The translations under genes and the position numbers were made by a program. A DNA stretch of 38,633 nucleotides, taken from assembly GCA_937873575.1 (NCBI GenBank), contig CALMPK010000015.1, positions 1-38,633 of the forward strand, read 5' to 3'. Each line of letters starts with the position of its first letter. Positions within the stretch are counted from its first letter, which is position 1. The DNA is from an uncultured Hyphomicrobiaceae bacterium (GTDB taxonomy: Bacteria; Pseudomonadota; Alphaproteobacteria; Rhizobiales; Hyphomicrobiaceae). This document shows positions 24,666 through 32,981 of this stretch, one piece after another. The notes under the pieces were generated by a model. It saw only the letters and a program-made list of their open reading frames with translations, had not been told where the DNA came from and ran no database searches.

Positions 24666-26108
24666 TTATCCGAGTTTGGAGAGCAAGCCGATCACCTTGC
24701 GTACGAGAGGCTTACCGGGAACAGTGGCGTAATGACGGATGGCGGCCCGCTTGTTCACCTCCGACAACGTCGGATAGGGCGAGATGAAGCCGGTCATGGC
24801 CTTGATATTCAACTTCTGCGAGACGGCGAGCACCCACATCTGGATGATCTCGCCGGCCTGCTCGCCGACGACGCTGGCACCGAGGATGCGCCCCTTGCCG
24901 TCCACCACGACCTTGACGTGTCCCGAGACGGCGCGCTCCGCCTGCGCACGGTCGTTCTCGTGGAACGGCCAGCGCAATACGCCGACTTTTCCGTACTTCC
25001 CGCGGGCCTGATCCTCGGTGAGACCGACGTGTGCGAGCTCTGGCTCCGTATAGGTCACCCACGGCACCACCGTCGTATCGGCCTTGGCGGGCAACCGGAA
25101 CAGGGCGCGGCGGATAACGATGCCGGCGTGATAGTTGGCAACATGCGTGAACTGAAGGCCGCCCGTCACATCGCCTATCGCGAATACGTTCGGGTTCGAC
25201 GTGACGAGACCGGCCGAAACCGTGATTCCGCGCTTGTCGAACTTGATGCCGGCAGCTTCGAGTCCGAGCCCGTCGGTGTTGGCCTTGCGGCCCGCCGCCA
25301 CGAGCAAATGCGTGCCATCGACGACTTTGGCATCGGCGCCCTCGCCGATCGTCACCCGCACCCGGCCCGCCTCGCCCTCGACCTTCGAGGCCCTGGCACC
25401 TTCGCGAATGTCGATGCCTTCGTCCGCGAGGTGGGTGAGCACCACCTTGGTCATCTCGGGATCGTCCTTGCCGAGCGCCTTCATGCCCTCGAGCACGGTG
25501 ACCTTTGCGCCAAGCCGGCGATGCGCCTGCGCGAGCTCCATGCCGATAGGCCCGCCTCCGATCACGATCAGGTGCCCGATCGGATCGCGGTTGTCGAAGA
25601 TCGTCTCGTTGGTGAAGTACGGCGTGCCGGCGAGCCCCGGAATAGGCGGCACGACGGGTGAGGAACCCGTTGCTACGACGAACTTACGGGCGGTGATGCG
25701 ATGATCGCCCGCGACGACCGTCTTGCGATCGACGAACCGGCCGGCCGCCTCGATCACAGTGACGCCGAGGCCACGGAACCGCTCGACGCTGTCGTTCGGC
25801 GCGATGGCGGCGATTACGCTGTGCACATGATCGTGCACGGCACTCCAGTCCACCACAGGTTCCACAGGCGTGATCCCGAACGGGGCGGACGTGCGCATCT
25901 GGTGCGCGCGCCGTGCCGAGGCGATCATCGCCTTCGAGGGCACGCAGCCGTAGTTGAGGCAGTCGCCGCCCATGCGGCCCTTTTCGATCAGTACCACGCG
26001 CTGCCCGAAGGCGGCGGCGGCAGCGGCGACGGAGAGGCCGCCGGAGCCCGCGCCGATCACACAGATATCGGCGGCGATCGCGTTGTTTGTCGCCTCAGGC
26101 GTTGCCAT
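24666..26108 (-). CDS. Mercuric-reductase-like FAD/NAD(P)-dependent disulfide oxidoreductase
   Basis: A 480-residue pyridine nucleotide-disulfide oxidoreductase: FAD motif VIGAGSGGLSVAAAAA, redox pair in GGDCLNYGCVPSKAM, NAD(P)-binding VIGGGPIGMELAQAHRRLG, second FAD motif FAIGDVTGG and the C-terminal dimerisation domain ending with PTLSEVNKRAA. It lacks the N-terminal heavy-metal domain and the C-terminal Cys pair of true MerA, so mercury reduction is not supported; soluble disulfide or quinone substrates are possible. It overlaps the upstream TVP38/TMEM64 gene by 14 bp, and GGAG within that gene precedes its ATG. This pairing of a TVP38 protein with a MerA-like flavoprotein recurs in many proteobacteria. 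Confidence 0.9.
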   Translation of the reverse strand: MATPEATNNAIAADICVIGAGSGGLSVAAAAAAFGQRVVLIEKGRMGGDCLNYGCVPSKAMIASARRAHQMRTSAPFGITPVEPVVDWSAVHDHVHSVIAAIAPNDSVERFRGLGVTVIEAAGRFVDRKTVVAGDHRITARKFVVATGSSPVVPPIPGLAGTPYFTNETIFDNRDPIGHLIVIGGGPIGMELAQAHRRLGAKVTVLEGMKALGKDDPEMTKVVLTHLADEGIDIREGARASKVEGEAGRVRVTIGEGADAKVVDGTHLLVAAGRKANTDGLGLEAAGIKFDKRGITVSAGLVTSNPNVFAIGDVTGGLQFTHVANYHAGIVIRRALFRLPAKADTTVVPWVTYTEPELAHVGLTEDQARGKYGKVGVLRWPFHENDRAQAERAVSGHVKVVVDGKGRILGASVVGEQAGEIIQMWVLAVSQKLNIKAMTGFISPYPTLSEVNKRAAIRHYATVPGKPLVRKVIGLLSKLG

Positions 26109-26937
26109 TTTGAATGCTCCTGGACTTGAATTTCTTGATTACGACGGGGATCAGCGCAACCACTCCGAGCAGAGCGAACGCCGCGAGCAGCTCCGGAGTT
26201 ACCAGCGCTTTGGTGTCGATTGAATAGGTGCAGGCATCGGCGCCGCGCGCACCGTGTTGAGCGAGACACGAGTTGTAGATCGCATTCTGGCTCTCGACGG
26301 CACTTCCGAGACCGGCGCCGAGCACCGAGAAGGCCGTGGTGGCCGGGACGATGCCGAGCAAGGTGCCGATGACGTAGGTCCGCAGCGGCACACCGAGCAG
26401 CGCCGGCGCCAGGTTGACGACGAAGAAGGGGAACGCCGGCACCAGCCGCAGAAACAGGAGATAGCTCAGCGCATCCTCCTGGAAACCCGCGCGCAGCTTG
26501 GCGATCCATGGACCGGCGCGAGCCGCCATGCTCTCACCGAAGGACGTGCGGGCGACGAGGAAGATGATGGTCGCGCCGATCGTCGCCGCCACCACGGTTG
26601 CAGGAGCGCCGACCGCCCAGCCGAACAGCAGTCCGCCCGACAGCGTCATGATGAGGCCGCCCGGAAGCGACAGCGCGACCACCACCACATAGAGGGCCAT
26701 GTAGGCGAGAACCGAAACGATCAGGTTGTTGGCGATGAAGCCGCGCAGCGTTTCGTAATTGAGGCCGATGGTCTTGAACGAGAGGTACTTGTGCCAGCCC
26801 ATGGCGAACACCAGCGCCATGAGAGCGGCGAGCACGATGAGCGGTGCCCACCGGCGTAGTGCTCCCTGGCCGGCGTCAGGGGGCGTGCCCGCCGTCGCAT
26901 TCGCGGACCCCGGTTTTTTTATTTGATTGTTCGACAT
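26095..26937 (-). CDS. TVP38/TMEM64 (SNARE-associated, DedA-like) membrane protein
   Basis: A 280-residue polytopic protein. Segments include RRWAPLIVLAALMALVFAMG, IVSVLAYMALYVVVVALSLP, the glycine-rich GGLIMTLSGGLLFGWAVGAP that marks the family, YLLFLRLVPAFPFFVVNLAP and a final helix LLAAFALLGVVALIPVVI. The LRLVPAFPFFVVN motif is diagnostic. The family is related to DedA proteins and lipid scramblases, but the substrate is unknown. A loop before the last helix holds two Cys (SCLAQ and DACTY). A GGGAG site lies about 9 nt before the ATG. It is cotranscribed with the flavoprotein. Confidence 0.88.
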   Translation of the reverse strand: MSNNQIKKPGSANATAGTPPDAGQGALRRWAPLIVLAALMALVFAMGWHKYLSFKTIGLNYETLRGFIANNLIVSVLAYMALYVVVVALSLPGGLIMTLSGGLLFGWAVGAPATVVAATIGATIIFLVARTSFGESMAARAGPWIAKLRAGFQEDALSYLLFLRLVPAFPFFVVNLAPALLGVPLRTYVIGTLLGIVPATTAFSVLGAGLGSAVESQNAIYNSCLAQHGARGADACTYSIDTKALVTPELLAAFALLGVVALIPVVIKKFKSRSIQNGNA

Positions 26938-27016
26938 TGAAGTGCTCCCGCCTCGTCACGAGGGAAAAAAGGGATTGGCATGATTTCGCATCGCAAAAAT
27001 GCACGTCACGGTCGCG

Positions 27017-27922
27017 TCAGCGGGCAATGTCGTTGAGCTTCCAATCGTAGTCGTACGATGCGATCGCCGAAAGGCCGCTCAGCTTCTGCGCCAGCTCCGG
27101 CGTCGCATACTTGCGGACGTGATCCAGTACGCCCGCGGCGCTGCCACCGAAATCGCTCTGGAACCAGTCGTAGATCGACGAGGCGGTGATGGAGCCGCCA
27201 GCGACCGCGATACCGCGCGGGTGATTGACGAAGGCCCGCGCCCCCGCGTCGAGCTGCGCCTCGAGTGTCGCTCCCGTGAACGCTTCGACGCCGAGGTTGG
27301 GGCAGCCGCGCGAGGCGCAATTGACCGAGTAGTGGACTCGCGGGTCCTTGAAAACGGGCCGCAGAATATTGTGCTCGATGTCGTCGAGCGACAGCGATGC
27401 GCCTGAAACCTTCAGCACCTGCGCCTTCCACGGCCCACCTGCACCGACCGATTTCTTGATGAACCCGAACAATCCGCCGCCGATCTCGATCTCGCGGATC
27501 GATCCGACCGGATAGTGGTCGAGCACGATGTCGATGGTCTTGGCGTTATAGAGGTTGGCCCAGAACGCGAACTGCTCGGGGCGGTCGAGCTTCGCAGGAT
27601 CGTTCGCCTCGAGGCGGGCGACATAGTCCTTGAGCTCGCGCTGGCCCGACGCCTTGAAGGCTTTGAAATCGACCTGATTGAGGCCGTCGGGCGTAGGCTT
27701 GACGTAGGTTGCCAGCAGCCGGCTCCACGCGCTGTGGTCGACCGTCACGGCGGAACCAGCGGCATGGGCTGAAAATTTCGTGGTCACGTCGTTGGCGCTC
27801 GCGCCCGGCGCGAAAGCCAGGAAAGCGGTCGCGGTGGCGGCCAGCAAACCGGCGAGTGCTCGCGTGCGACGCGGCCATGGGCGACTGTGAACAAGAGTGA
27901 TGGTGGAAAGGGCGCTGGACAT
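27017..27922 (-). CDS. DUF547 family protein, exported
   Basis: A 301-residue protein with an N-terminal signal sequence (LAGLLAATATAFLAFAPGAS then AND). The DUF547 core includes FWANLYNAKTIDIVLDHYPV, LSLDDIEHNILRPVFKDPRV, the conserved Cys pair in HYSVNCASRGCPNLG, and a C-terminal SSIYDWFQSDFGG. Function of the family is not established; its Asn-Tyr-Asn-Ala and Cys features have suggested a transglutaminase or cysteine-protease-like fold. It lies 79 bp upstream of the TVP38 gene on the same strand, a neighbourhood that recurs with this family. Confidence 0.85.
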   Translation of the reverse strand: MSSALSTITLVHSRPWPRRTRALAGLLAATATAFLAFAPGASANDVTTKFSAHAAGSAVTVDHSAWSRLLATYVKPTPDGLNQVDFKAFKASGQRELKDYVARLEANDPAKLDRPEQFAFWANLYNAKTIDIVLDHYPVGSIREIEIGGGLFGFIKKSVGAGGPWKAQVLKVSGASLSLDDIEHNILRPVFKDPRVHYSVNCASRGCPNLGVEAFTGATLEAQLDAGARAFVNHPRGIAVAGGSITASSIYDWFQSDFGGSAAGVLDHVRKYATPELAQKLSGLSAIASYDYDWKLNDIAR

Positions 27923-28206
27923 CGGGTTCCTCGGCTGGGGCAGGTTGCACGGCTTTTCTTATGGGCCGCTACGAGGGTCGCGGAGACGGTGTTTCAGCAC
28001 TCGCGTTCAAGCGCTCGTGATCGGCCCGAGAGAATGCGTCACCGCTGTCCAAGCTCGCTGCCGCCCGGGTCCGGGCGCTCCACTCCCGCGGCTTGAAGGG
28101 CGGCGCAGCGGCCCTATAGTGCGCCCGCCCCATCACCCGTGCGGCCCGCTATCCGCCCGAACATCCGTGCGCGACAGCCGGCGCGCGCCAGAACACCGAG
28201 GACCCT

Positions 28207-29205
28207 ATGACAGACATCCGCTACGACGTCGTCGGCATCGGCAACGCCATCGTCGATATCATCGGCCGTTGTGACGACGCCTTTCTCGCCGCCCACGGCG
28301 CACCCAAGGGCCACATGCGGCTGGTCGACGCCGAGACCGTTACACGGCTCTACGACAGCATGGGACCCGCGACCGAGATCTCCGGCGGCTCTGCAGCAAA
28401 TACCCTGGTCGGCGTCGCGTCGTTCGGCGGCGCCGCTGCCTTTATCGGAAAGGTGGCGGACGATGAGTTCGGCCGCATCTTCGCGCACGATATCCGCGCT
28501 GCATCGGTCGAGTTTCATGGAACCAAGAAAAATGGTGGAGCGCCGACCGCGCGGTCTCTCATTCTCGTTACGCCCGATGGCGAGCGCACCATGAATACCT
28601 TCCTCGGCATCAGCACCGAGCTCGATCAGGGCGAAATCGATGCCGGCGTCATCGCATCATCCGCGATCGTCTATCTCGAAGGTTATCTGTTCGACCGACC
28701 CGAGGCCAAGGCCGCGTTCCGGCTGGCCGCCGAGCTGGCCCGAAAGGCCGGCCGCGGGGTCGCTCTCACCCTTTCCGACGGCTTCTGCGTCGATCGCCAC
28801 CGGGGCGAATTCCTCGATCTCATCCGAAATGGAGTCGACATTCTTTTCGCCAACGAGAGCGAGATCAAATCGCTCTATGAGACGGACGACTTCGAAAAGG
28901 CCGCGGCCCAGGTCGAGAGAGATGCCAGGCTCGTCGCCCTGACGCGCAGCGCCAAGGGCTCTTTGATCCTCTCGGGCGGCCGGCGCGTCGAGGTCCCGGC
29001 GGTCCCCATCGATAAGCTCGAGGATACCACCGGCGCCGGCGATCTCTATGCCGCGGGCTTCCTTTACGGCGTCGCCCACGGCCACGACCTCGAAACATCC
29101 GGCCGGCTCGGAAGCCTCGCGGCCGCCGAGGTCATATCGCACGTCGGTGCCCGCCCCCTGCAATCGCTCCAATTGTTGGCGCGAAAGAATGGCCTGAAGA
29201 TTTGA
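28207..29205 (+). CDS. PfkB-family sugar/nucleoside kinase, adenosine kinase type
   Basis: A 332-residue ribokinase-fold kinase. It begins DVVGIGNAIVDIIG, has the glycine-rich SGGSAANTLVGVASFGG near residue 60, and ends with the catalytic signature EDTTGAGDLYAAGFLYG, in which the Asp of GAGD is the base. Overall layout matches the alphaproteobacterial adenosine-kinase-like group, which would phosphorylate adenosine to AMP; other nucleosides or sugars cannot be excluded. A GAGGA site lies 5 nt before ATG 28207. It diverges from the DUF547 gene and is followed by an intrinsic terminator, so it is probably monocistronic. Confidence 0.9.
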   Translation: MTDIRYDVVGIGNAIVDIIGRCDDAFLAAHGAPKGHMRLVDAETVTRLYDSMGPATEISGGSAANTLVGVASFGGAAAFIGKVADDEFGRIFAHDIRAASVEFHGTKKNGGAPTARSLILVTPDGERTMNTFLGISTELDQGEIDAGVIASSAIVYLEGYLFDRPEAKAAFRLAAELARKAGRGVALTLSDGFCVDRHRGEFLDLIRNGVDILFANESEIKSLYETDDFEKAAAQVERDARLVALTRSAKGSLILSGGRRVEVPAVPIDKLEDTTGAGDLYAAGFLYGVAHGHDLETSGRLGSLAAAEVISHVGARPLQSLQLLARKNGLKI

Positions 29206-29215
29206 CGCGAAACCA

Positions 29216-29246
29216 TCGGCCAGCCGCACACCGGCTGGCCGATTTT
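29216..29246 (+). terminator. Intrinsic terminator of the PfkB-family kinase gene
   Basis: A perfect 11-bp stem (29216-29226 and 29232-29242) with a 5-nt loop is followed at once by TTTT, then a further T-rich stretch. It begins 11 nt after the stop codon. Confidence 0.88.
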
Positions 29247-29543
29247 CATTTCACGGGCGGCGCGGCCGGGCGCATTTCACCTCGTCCGATACGCTTCAAG
29301 ACCCCACTCAAACCTGGTCCAATCATCCGGATCGGCTTCGTCCAACGTATCAGGAGGAAATCGGAACATACGGTCGCAACACCGATTTCGTCCCATCCGC
29401 GGACCATTTTCGATGTTCATTCGCAACAATTGTATATGCGGATCAAAATTACTCGCCGAAAGTCGATTTATTATCCTTGGAATTACGCGTCGCTTTCCGA
29501 CAATGAACTCATGCGTGATTCGAAGAAGACCAAGGTGGCTCGA
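29247..29543. other. Leader and promoter region of the AT-hook/phasin-like gene
   Basis: About 300 bp with no credible gene. Base composition is noticeably AT-richer than the surroundings from about 29400 to 29500, which suits a promoter. An open frame runs through it in phase with the downstream gene, but its translation has no recognisable feature and its codon choice is unlike its neighbours. Confidence 0.5.
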
Positions 29544-30386
29544 ATGCCCGGACATGGGACGACCCGCGGCCGGCCGAAGGGCAGCGGCATCGACGACAGC
29601 GCGCGGCCGCTCGAAATGGCCCGCCTCATCGCCGCCGATCCGAACCTGAAGCCGACCACTGCGATCAAGTCGCTCGGCATCACCGATCCATCGGTGATCC
29701 GCCGCCTGCGGGACAAGTTCGCGGAGATGCGAGCGTCGGTCGTTGCCGCCGCAGCGGAAATTCCCGAGCTGCCGTCCGCCGCCGCCAGACCCCCGGCCCT
29801 ACAGCCAGGCAAGGCCGCAGCACGCCATCGTGCTGTTGCTGCCCGTGCCCACTCGGAGACGCGACGCACCGCCGAGCCAGCGCAGGGTGCGCTCGTGAAA
29901 CCGCGCTCCGCGAAACCGAAGTCCGCCGCGGTCAAGCCGCGTGAGGCGTCGGCGAAGGTCGTCGCCAGCGTGACGGCAGCGGACGAAGGCTCGAACGGTT
30001 GCGATCTCCATCCTATTGGCCTCGTCACCACGACGCCCTGCGTCGCTCCCGAACCGGTCAGCACGCCCCGCGCCGAAACGACGGTAGCGCCTGTTCCCGC
30101 GACTTCGGTTGAGTCGCTGCAAAGCCCAGGCGAGGCCGCAAGCGTCGCCGAGGAATTGCCCGCCTGTGCCCTGCCCAAATTGTCTTTGAAGAAATCCGAA
30201 GATCTGTTCGTAGCGCTTTGCGGTATCGGCCTCGCTGCCGCCAACTCGGCGGTCGCGGCGCAAGTTTCACTGGCCCAAAACCTAGTGCGTAGCTCGTATG
30301 TGTCTCATGCGCTTCGGCGTCAGTTGGCCCTCAACGAATGGGCTCTTCAACTGGCGCCGTGGCCCGCGGTCAAAGCATCGCGCTGA
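29544..30386 (+). CDS. Unrecognised protein: AT-hook, helix-turn-helix-like segment, basic Ala/Pro linker and phasin-like C-terminus
   Basis: From ATG 29544 (AAGGTGG at 29532-29538 upstream) the protein has 280 residues; an ATG at 29511 without a clear site would add 11. Order of features: AT-hook core TTRGRPKGSG at residues 5-14; a helical segment LEMARLIAADPNLKPTTAIK then SLGITDPSVIRRLRDKF that resembles a helix-turn-helix (about 20-60); a long low-complexity linker rich in Ala, Pro, Lys and Arg (KPRSAKPKSAAVKPREA) like histone-H1 tails; and an amphipathic C-terminus (SEDLFVALCGIGLAAANSAV, AAQVSLAQNLVRSSYVSHAL) resembling phasins. I do not recognise the whole protein. A DNA-binding role is likely from the AT-hook; binding to a PHB granule is only a suggestion. 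Confidence 0.75.
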   Translation: MPGHGTTRGRPKGSGIDDSARPLEMARLIAADPNLKPTTAIKSLGITDPSVIRRLRDKFAEMRASVVAAAAEIPELPSAAARPPALQPGKAAARHRAVAARAHSETRRTAEPAQGALVKPRSAKPKSAAVKPREASAKVVASVTAADEGSNGCDLHPIGLVTTTPCVAPEPVSTPRAETTVAPVPATSVESLQSPGEAASVAEELPACALPKLSLKKSEDLFVALCGIGLAAANSAVAAQVSLAQNLVRSSYVSHALRRQLALNEWALQLAPWPAVKASR

Positions 30387-30437
30387 CCGCTCTATCCGAT
30401 TGCCTCGCCTTTTCTAGACCAACGCCTGAAATCACTG

Positions 30438-30470
30438 TGGGCCGCCGACCCCGGGCGGCCCATTTCTTTT
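30438..30470 (+). terminator. Intrinsic terminator after the AT-hook protein gene
   Basis: A 9-bp GC-rich stem (30438-30446 with 30454-30462) with a 7-nt loop, followed by a T-rich tail (tttctttt). It lies 51 nt after the stop codon and between convergent genes. Confidence 0.85.
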
Positions 30471-30518
30471 GTCGGTTTCATCAAATCAGGCAAAACGCCA
30501 TCGGAGTTCCGCTCGCCG

Positions 30519-31520
30519 TCACAGGCGCCGCAGTGAAACCTGCTCGATCCGGTGGTTGGCGCCCTTCCTGAGAATGAGGCTCGAGCGCTGCCGCGTCGGC
30601 AGGATGTTCTCCTCGAGATTGCGCCGATTGATCGTCGACCAGATCTCCAGAGCCCGCTTCTCGGCCTCGGAGATCGAAAGCTGGGAATAGCGGTGGAAAT
30701 AGGCGGCCGGATCGCGGAACGCCGTCGATCGAAGGCGCATGAAACGCGTCACGTACCACTTCTCGATGATCTCGGGGTCAGCGTCGAGATAGATCGAGAA
30801 ATCGAAAAAGTCTGAAACGAACGGGATCGCCTCGCCGCCGGTCGGGAGACGCGCAGGCTGCAGCACGTTCAATCCCTCGACGATCAGAATGTCGGGAGAA
30901 TCGATCACCACGCTCTGCCCCGGCATGATGTCGTAATGGAAATGCGAGTAGACCGGCGCCTCGACCTGCGCCACGCCCGACTTCACGTCGGCGAGGAAAT
31001 TCAGCAGCCGTGTCGCATCGAAACTTTCCGGGAACCCCTTGCGCGTCATCAGCCCGAGGCGATCGAGCTCGGCGTTGGGGTAGAGAAAACCGTCGGTGGT
31101 GATGAGGTCGACTCGTGGATGGTCCGGCCACCGCGCCAGCAACGCTCGAAGAACACGTGCCGTCGTACTCTTGCCGACCGCGACGGAGCCGGCGACACCG
31201 ATGATGAACGGCACCTTCCCCTCGAGACGCCCGAGAAACTTCGACGTGACCGCGTGCAGCTCCTGCGCCGCCGCCACGTAGAGATTGAGCAACCGGGAGA
31301 GCGGCAGGTAGATCGTCTCCACTTCCTCGACCGACAGCTCCTCGATGATGCCCGAGAGCTGTTCCAGCTCCGGCGGCGAAAGCGTCATCGGCGTGTCGGC
31401 CCTCAGGCGCGACCACTGCTCGCGATTAAAAACGCGATAGGGGGAAAATTGCAGGTCGCCGCGATTAGGCCGCGGCAGGGCCGGAGTCAGCGCCGCGAGC
31501 CGTTCGAGGATCTCGTTCAT
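30519..31520 (-). CDS. coaA: Type I pantothenate kinase
   Basis: A 333-residue protein that phosphorylates pantothenate with ATP, the first step of CoA synthesis. The P-loop reads [17 protein letters not shown] (about residue 113). Other family segments are [37 protein letters not shown], the [12 protein letters not shown] loop and [12 protein letters not shown]. Length is normal for CoaA. It begins 10 nt after the hisE stop, and the pair hisE-coaA is common in alphaproteobacteria. No terminator with a T-run is seen after the stop. Confidence 0.95.
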   Translation of the reverse strand: MNEILERLAALTPALPRPNRGDLQFSPYRVFNREQWSRLRADTPMTLSPPELEQLSGIIEELSVEEVETIYLPLSRLLNLYVAAAQELHAVTSKFLGRLEGKVPFIIGVAGSVAVGKSTTARVLRALLARWPDHPRVDLITTDGFLYPNAELDRLGLMTRKGFPESFDATRLLNFLADVKSGVAQVEAPVYSHFHYDIMPGQSVVIDSPDILIVEGLNVLQPARLPTGGEAIPFVSDFFDFSIYLDADPEIIEKWYVTRFMRLRSTAFRDPAAYFHRYSQLSISEAEKRALEIWSTINRRNLEENILPTRQRSSLILRKGANHRIEQVSLRRL

Positions 31521-31530
31521 GGCATCGGTC

Positions 31531-31854
31531 TCATGCTTTTGGGCGGCTGGCCTTTTCCTCGAGTCCCGAGCGGGTCGTGCGCCCGTCGAGAACTGCCAAC
31601 ACCTCGCCGATTTCTACGCCACGGCACTCCAGCGCCACGAGAAGGTGATACAACAGATCGGCTGCCTCCGCACGCACCGCATCGGGCTCCTGTCCGATGA
31701 TGGCGATGACGGTTTCAACGGCTTCTTCGCCGAGCTTTTTCGCACACTTCTCGGGGCCACCGTCGAGCAGCTGGCGGGTATATGACGAACCCGCTGTCGC
31801 TGTTCTCCGCGACCGGATCGTTACTGCGAGCCGCTCCAAAACGTCGTCGCTCAT
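31531..31854 (-). CDS. hisE: Phosphoribosyl-ATP pyrophosphohydrolase
   Basis: A 107-residue MazG-like protein that hydrolyses phosphoribosyl-ATP to phosphoribosyl-AMP, step two of histidine synthesis. The motif [20 protein letters not shown] is followed by [10 protein letters not shown], which supply the metal-binding Glu residues, and [13 protein letters not shown]. The frame opens with GTG at 31860, but ATG 31854 has GGGGTGG just before it and is preferred. Other his genes, usually hisF and hisA upstream, are absent here: the next gene upstream is parB. Confidence 0.94.
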   Translation of the reverse strand: MSDDVLERLAVTIRSRRTATAGSSYTRQLLDGGPEKCAKKLGEEAVETVIAIIGQEPDAVRAEAADLLYHLLVALECRGVEIGEVLAVLDGRTTRSGLEEKASRPKA

Positions 31855-31942
31855 TTCCACCCCGTTCCCGCGGCCAACTGCCGGTGAATTTTGAACCTGT
31901 GCAGAAGCGAACGGCGAGCGTCAAGTCTTCAAGGGTCGAAAT

Positions 31943-31983
31943 GAAGAAGGCGCGCGCCCCGGCCTGAACGGGAGCACGCGCCT
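31943..31983 (-). terminator. Probable terminator after parB
   Basis: Arms 31948-31954 and 31977-31983 (7 bp, extendable with mismatches) on the minus strand are followed by a T-rich stretch (tcttcattt). It lies 39 nt after the parB stop and ahead of hisE, so it may separate the two units. Confidence 0.45.
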
Positions 31984-32022
31984 GCATTCGAGTTCACGCC
32001 GCCGAATGCCGTCAGAGTGGCA

Positions 32023-32907
32023 TCAACCACCCATGCCCACCAGCCTCATGCGGATGTAGTCGAGCTGGTCGAAGTTTCCGTACTTGATGACGAGATTGCC
32101 ACTCTCACCCGAGCCCCGCTTGATCTCGACCTTGAGGCCAAGGGCGTCCGCGAGCTCCTTCTCGAAGGCCTTCGTATCGGCATCCTTCTCGCGCACCTTG
32201 CGTCCGCTCGGACCCGCGACACCGATTTCGCCCGCCTGCACGAGTGCTTCGACCTCGCGAACGTTCAGATCCTCGGCGACGATCTTCTCCGCCAGAACCG
32301 CGGCGTCGTCGCGCCCTATCAGCGCCCGCGCGTGGCCGGCGCTGAGCTTTCCGCTCTCCACCATCGCCTGCACGGTCTCGGGTAGCTTCAGCAGACGCAT
32401 CGTGTTGGCGAGATGACTGCGGCTCTTGCCGATGATCTCGGCAAGCTGCTCCTGGCTGTAGCCGAACCGCTCGACGAGATCGCGATAGCCGGCAGCCTCC
32501 TCGATCGCGTTGAGATCGGAGCGCTGCACGTTCTCGATGATGGCGAGTTCCAGGACCTCGCGGTCGTCGAGCTCGCGCACGATCACCGGCACGGTATGGA
32601 GACCTGCCTTCTGGGCCGCGCGCCAGCGGCGCTCACCGGCGACGATCTCATAACCCTGGCCGCCATCCCGCTCCGGCCGCGCGAGGATGGGCTGGACGAG
32701 ACCCTTCACGCGGATCGAATCGGCAAGCTCCGTGAGTTCATCCTCGCGGAACGTCTTGCGCGGATTGAACCGTCCGCCCTTGAGCAGCTCCACCGGGATC
32801 ATGCGCTGCTCGCCCTCGGGCGGCAGCTTCGACACTACGCCGCTCGGCTCGCCGATCAGCGACGCCAGGCCCCTGCCCAGCCGGCTCTTCGGAATTGGTG
32901 CGCCCAT
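32023..32907 (-). CDS. parB: Chromosome-partitioning protein ParB
   Basis: A 294-residue CTP-dependent DNA clamp that loads at parS. Features are the N-terminal LGRGLASLIGE that contacts ParA, the GERRWRAAQKAG box, the ENVQRSDLNAIEEA box, a helix-turn-helix YSQEQLAEIIGKSRSHLANT and a C-terminal dimer domain. A GTG one codon earlier (32910) is possible, but ATG 32907 has AGGG about 5 nt upstream. Two parS sites lie 1.5 and 3.7 kb away in the same cluster. It follows parA by 74 bp. Confidence 0.95.
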   Translation of the reverse strand: MGAPIPKSRLGRGLASLIGEPSGVVSKLPPEGEQRMIPVELLKGGRFNPRKTFREDELTELADSIRVKGLVQPILARPERDGGQGYEIVAGERRWRAAQKAGLHTVPVIVRELDDREVLELAIIENVQRSDLNAIEEAAGYRDLVERFGYSQEQLAEIIGKSRSHLANTMRLLKLPETVQAMVESGKLSAGHARALIGRDDAAVLAEKIVAEDLNVREVEALVQAGEIGVAGPSGRKVREKDADTKAFEKELADALGLKVEIKRGSGESGNLVIKYGNFDQLDYIRMRLVGMGG

Positions 32908-32981
32908 CACGGCCCTAGTCCCCCATCGCTCGCTCTGCCGCGTTCAGCGGCCAGTCTTTTTGGTGTCTCGGTGCGCCGCGC

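Noticed and set aside
24666-26108. Naming the flavoprotein as a true mercuric reductase
   Set aside because: It lacks the C-terminal vicinal Cys pair and N-terminal metal-binding domain, and no mer gene is nearby.
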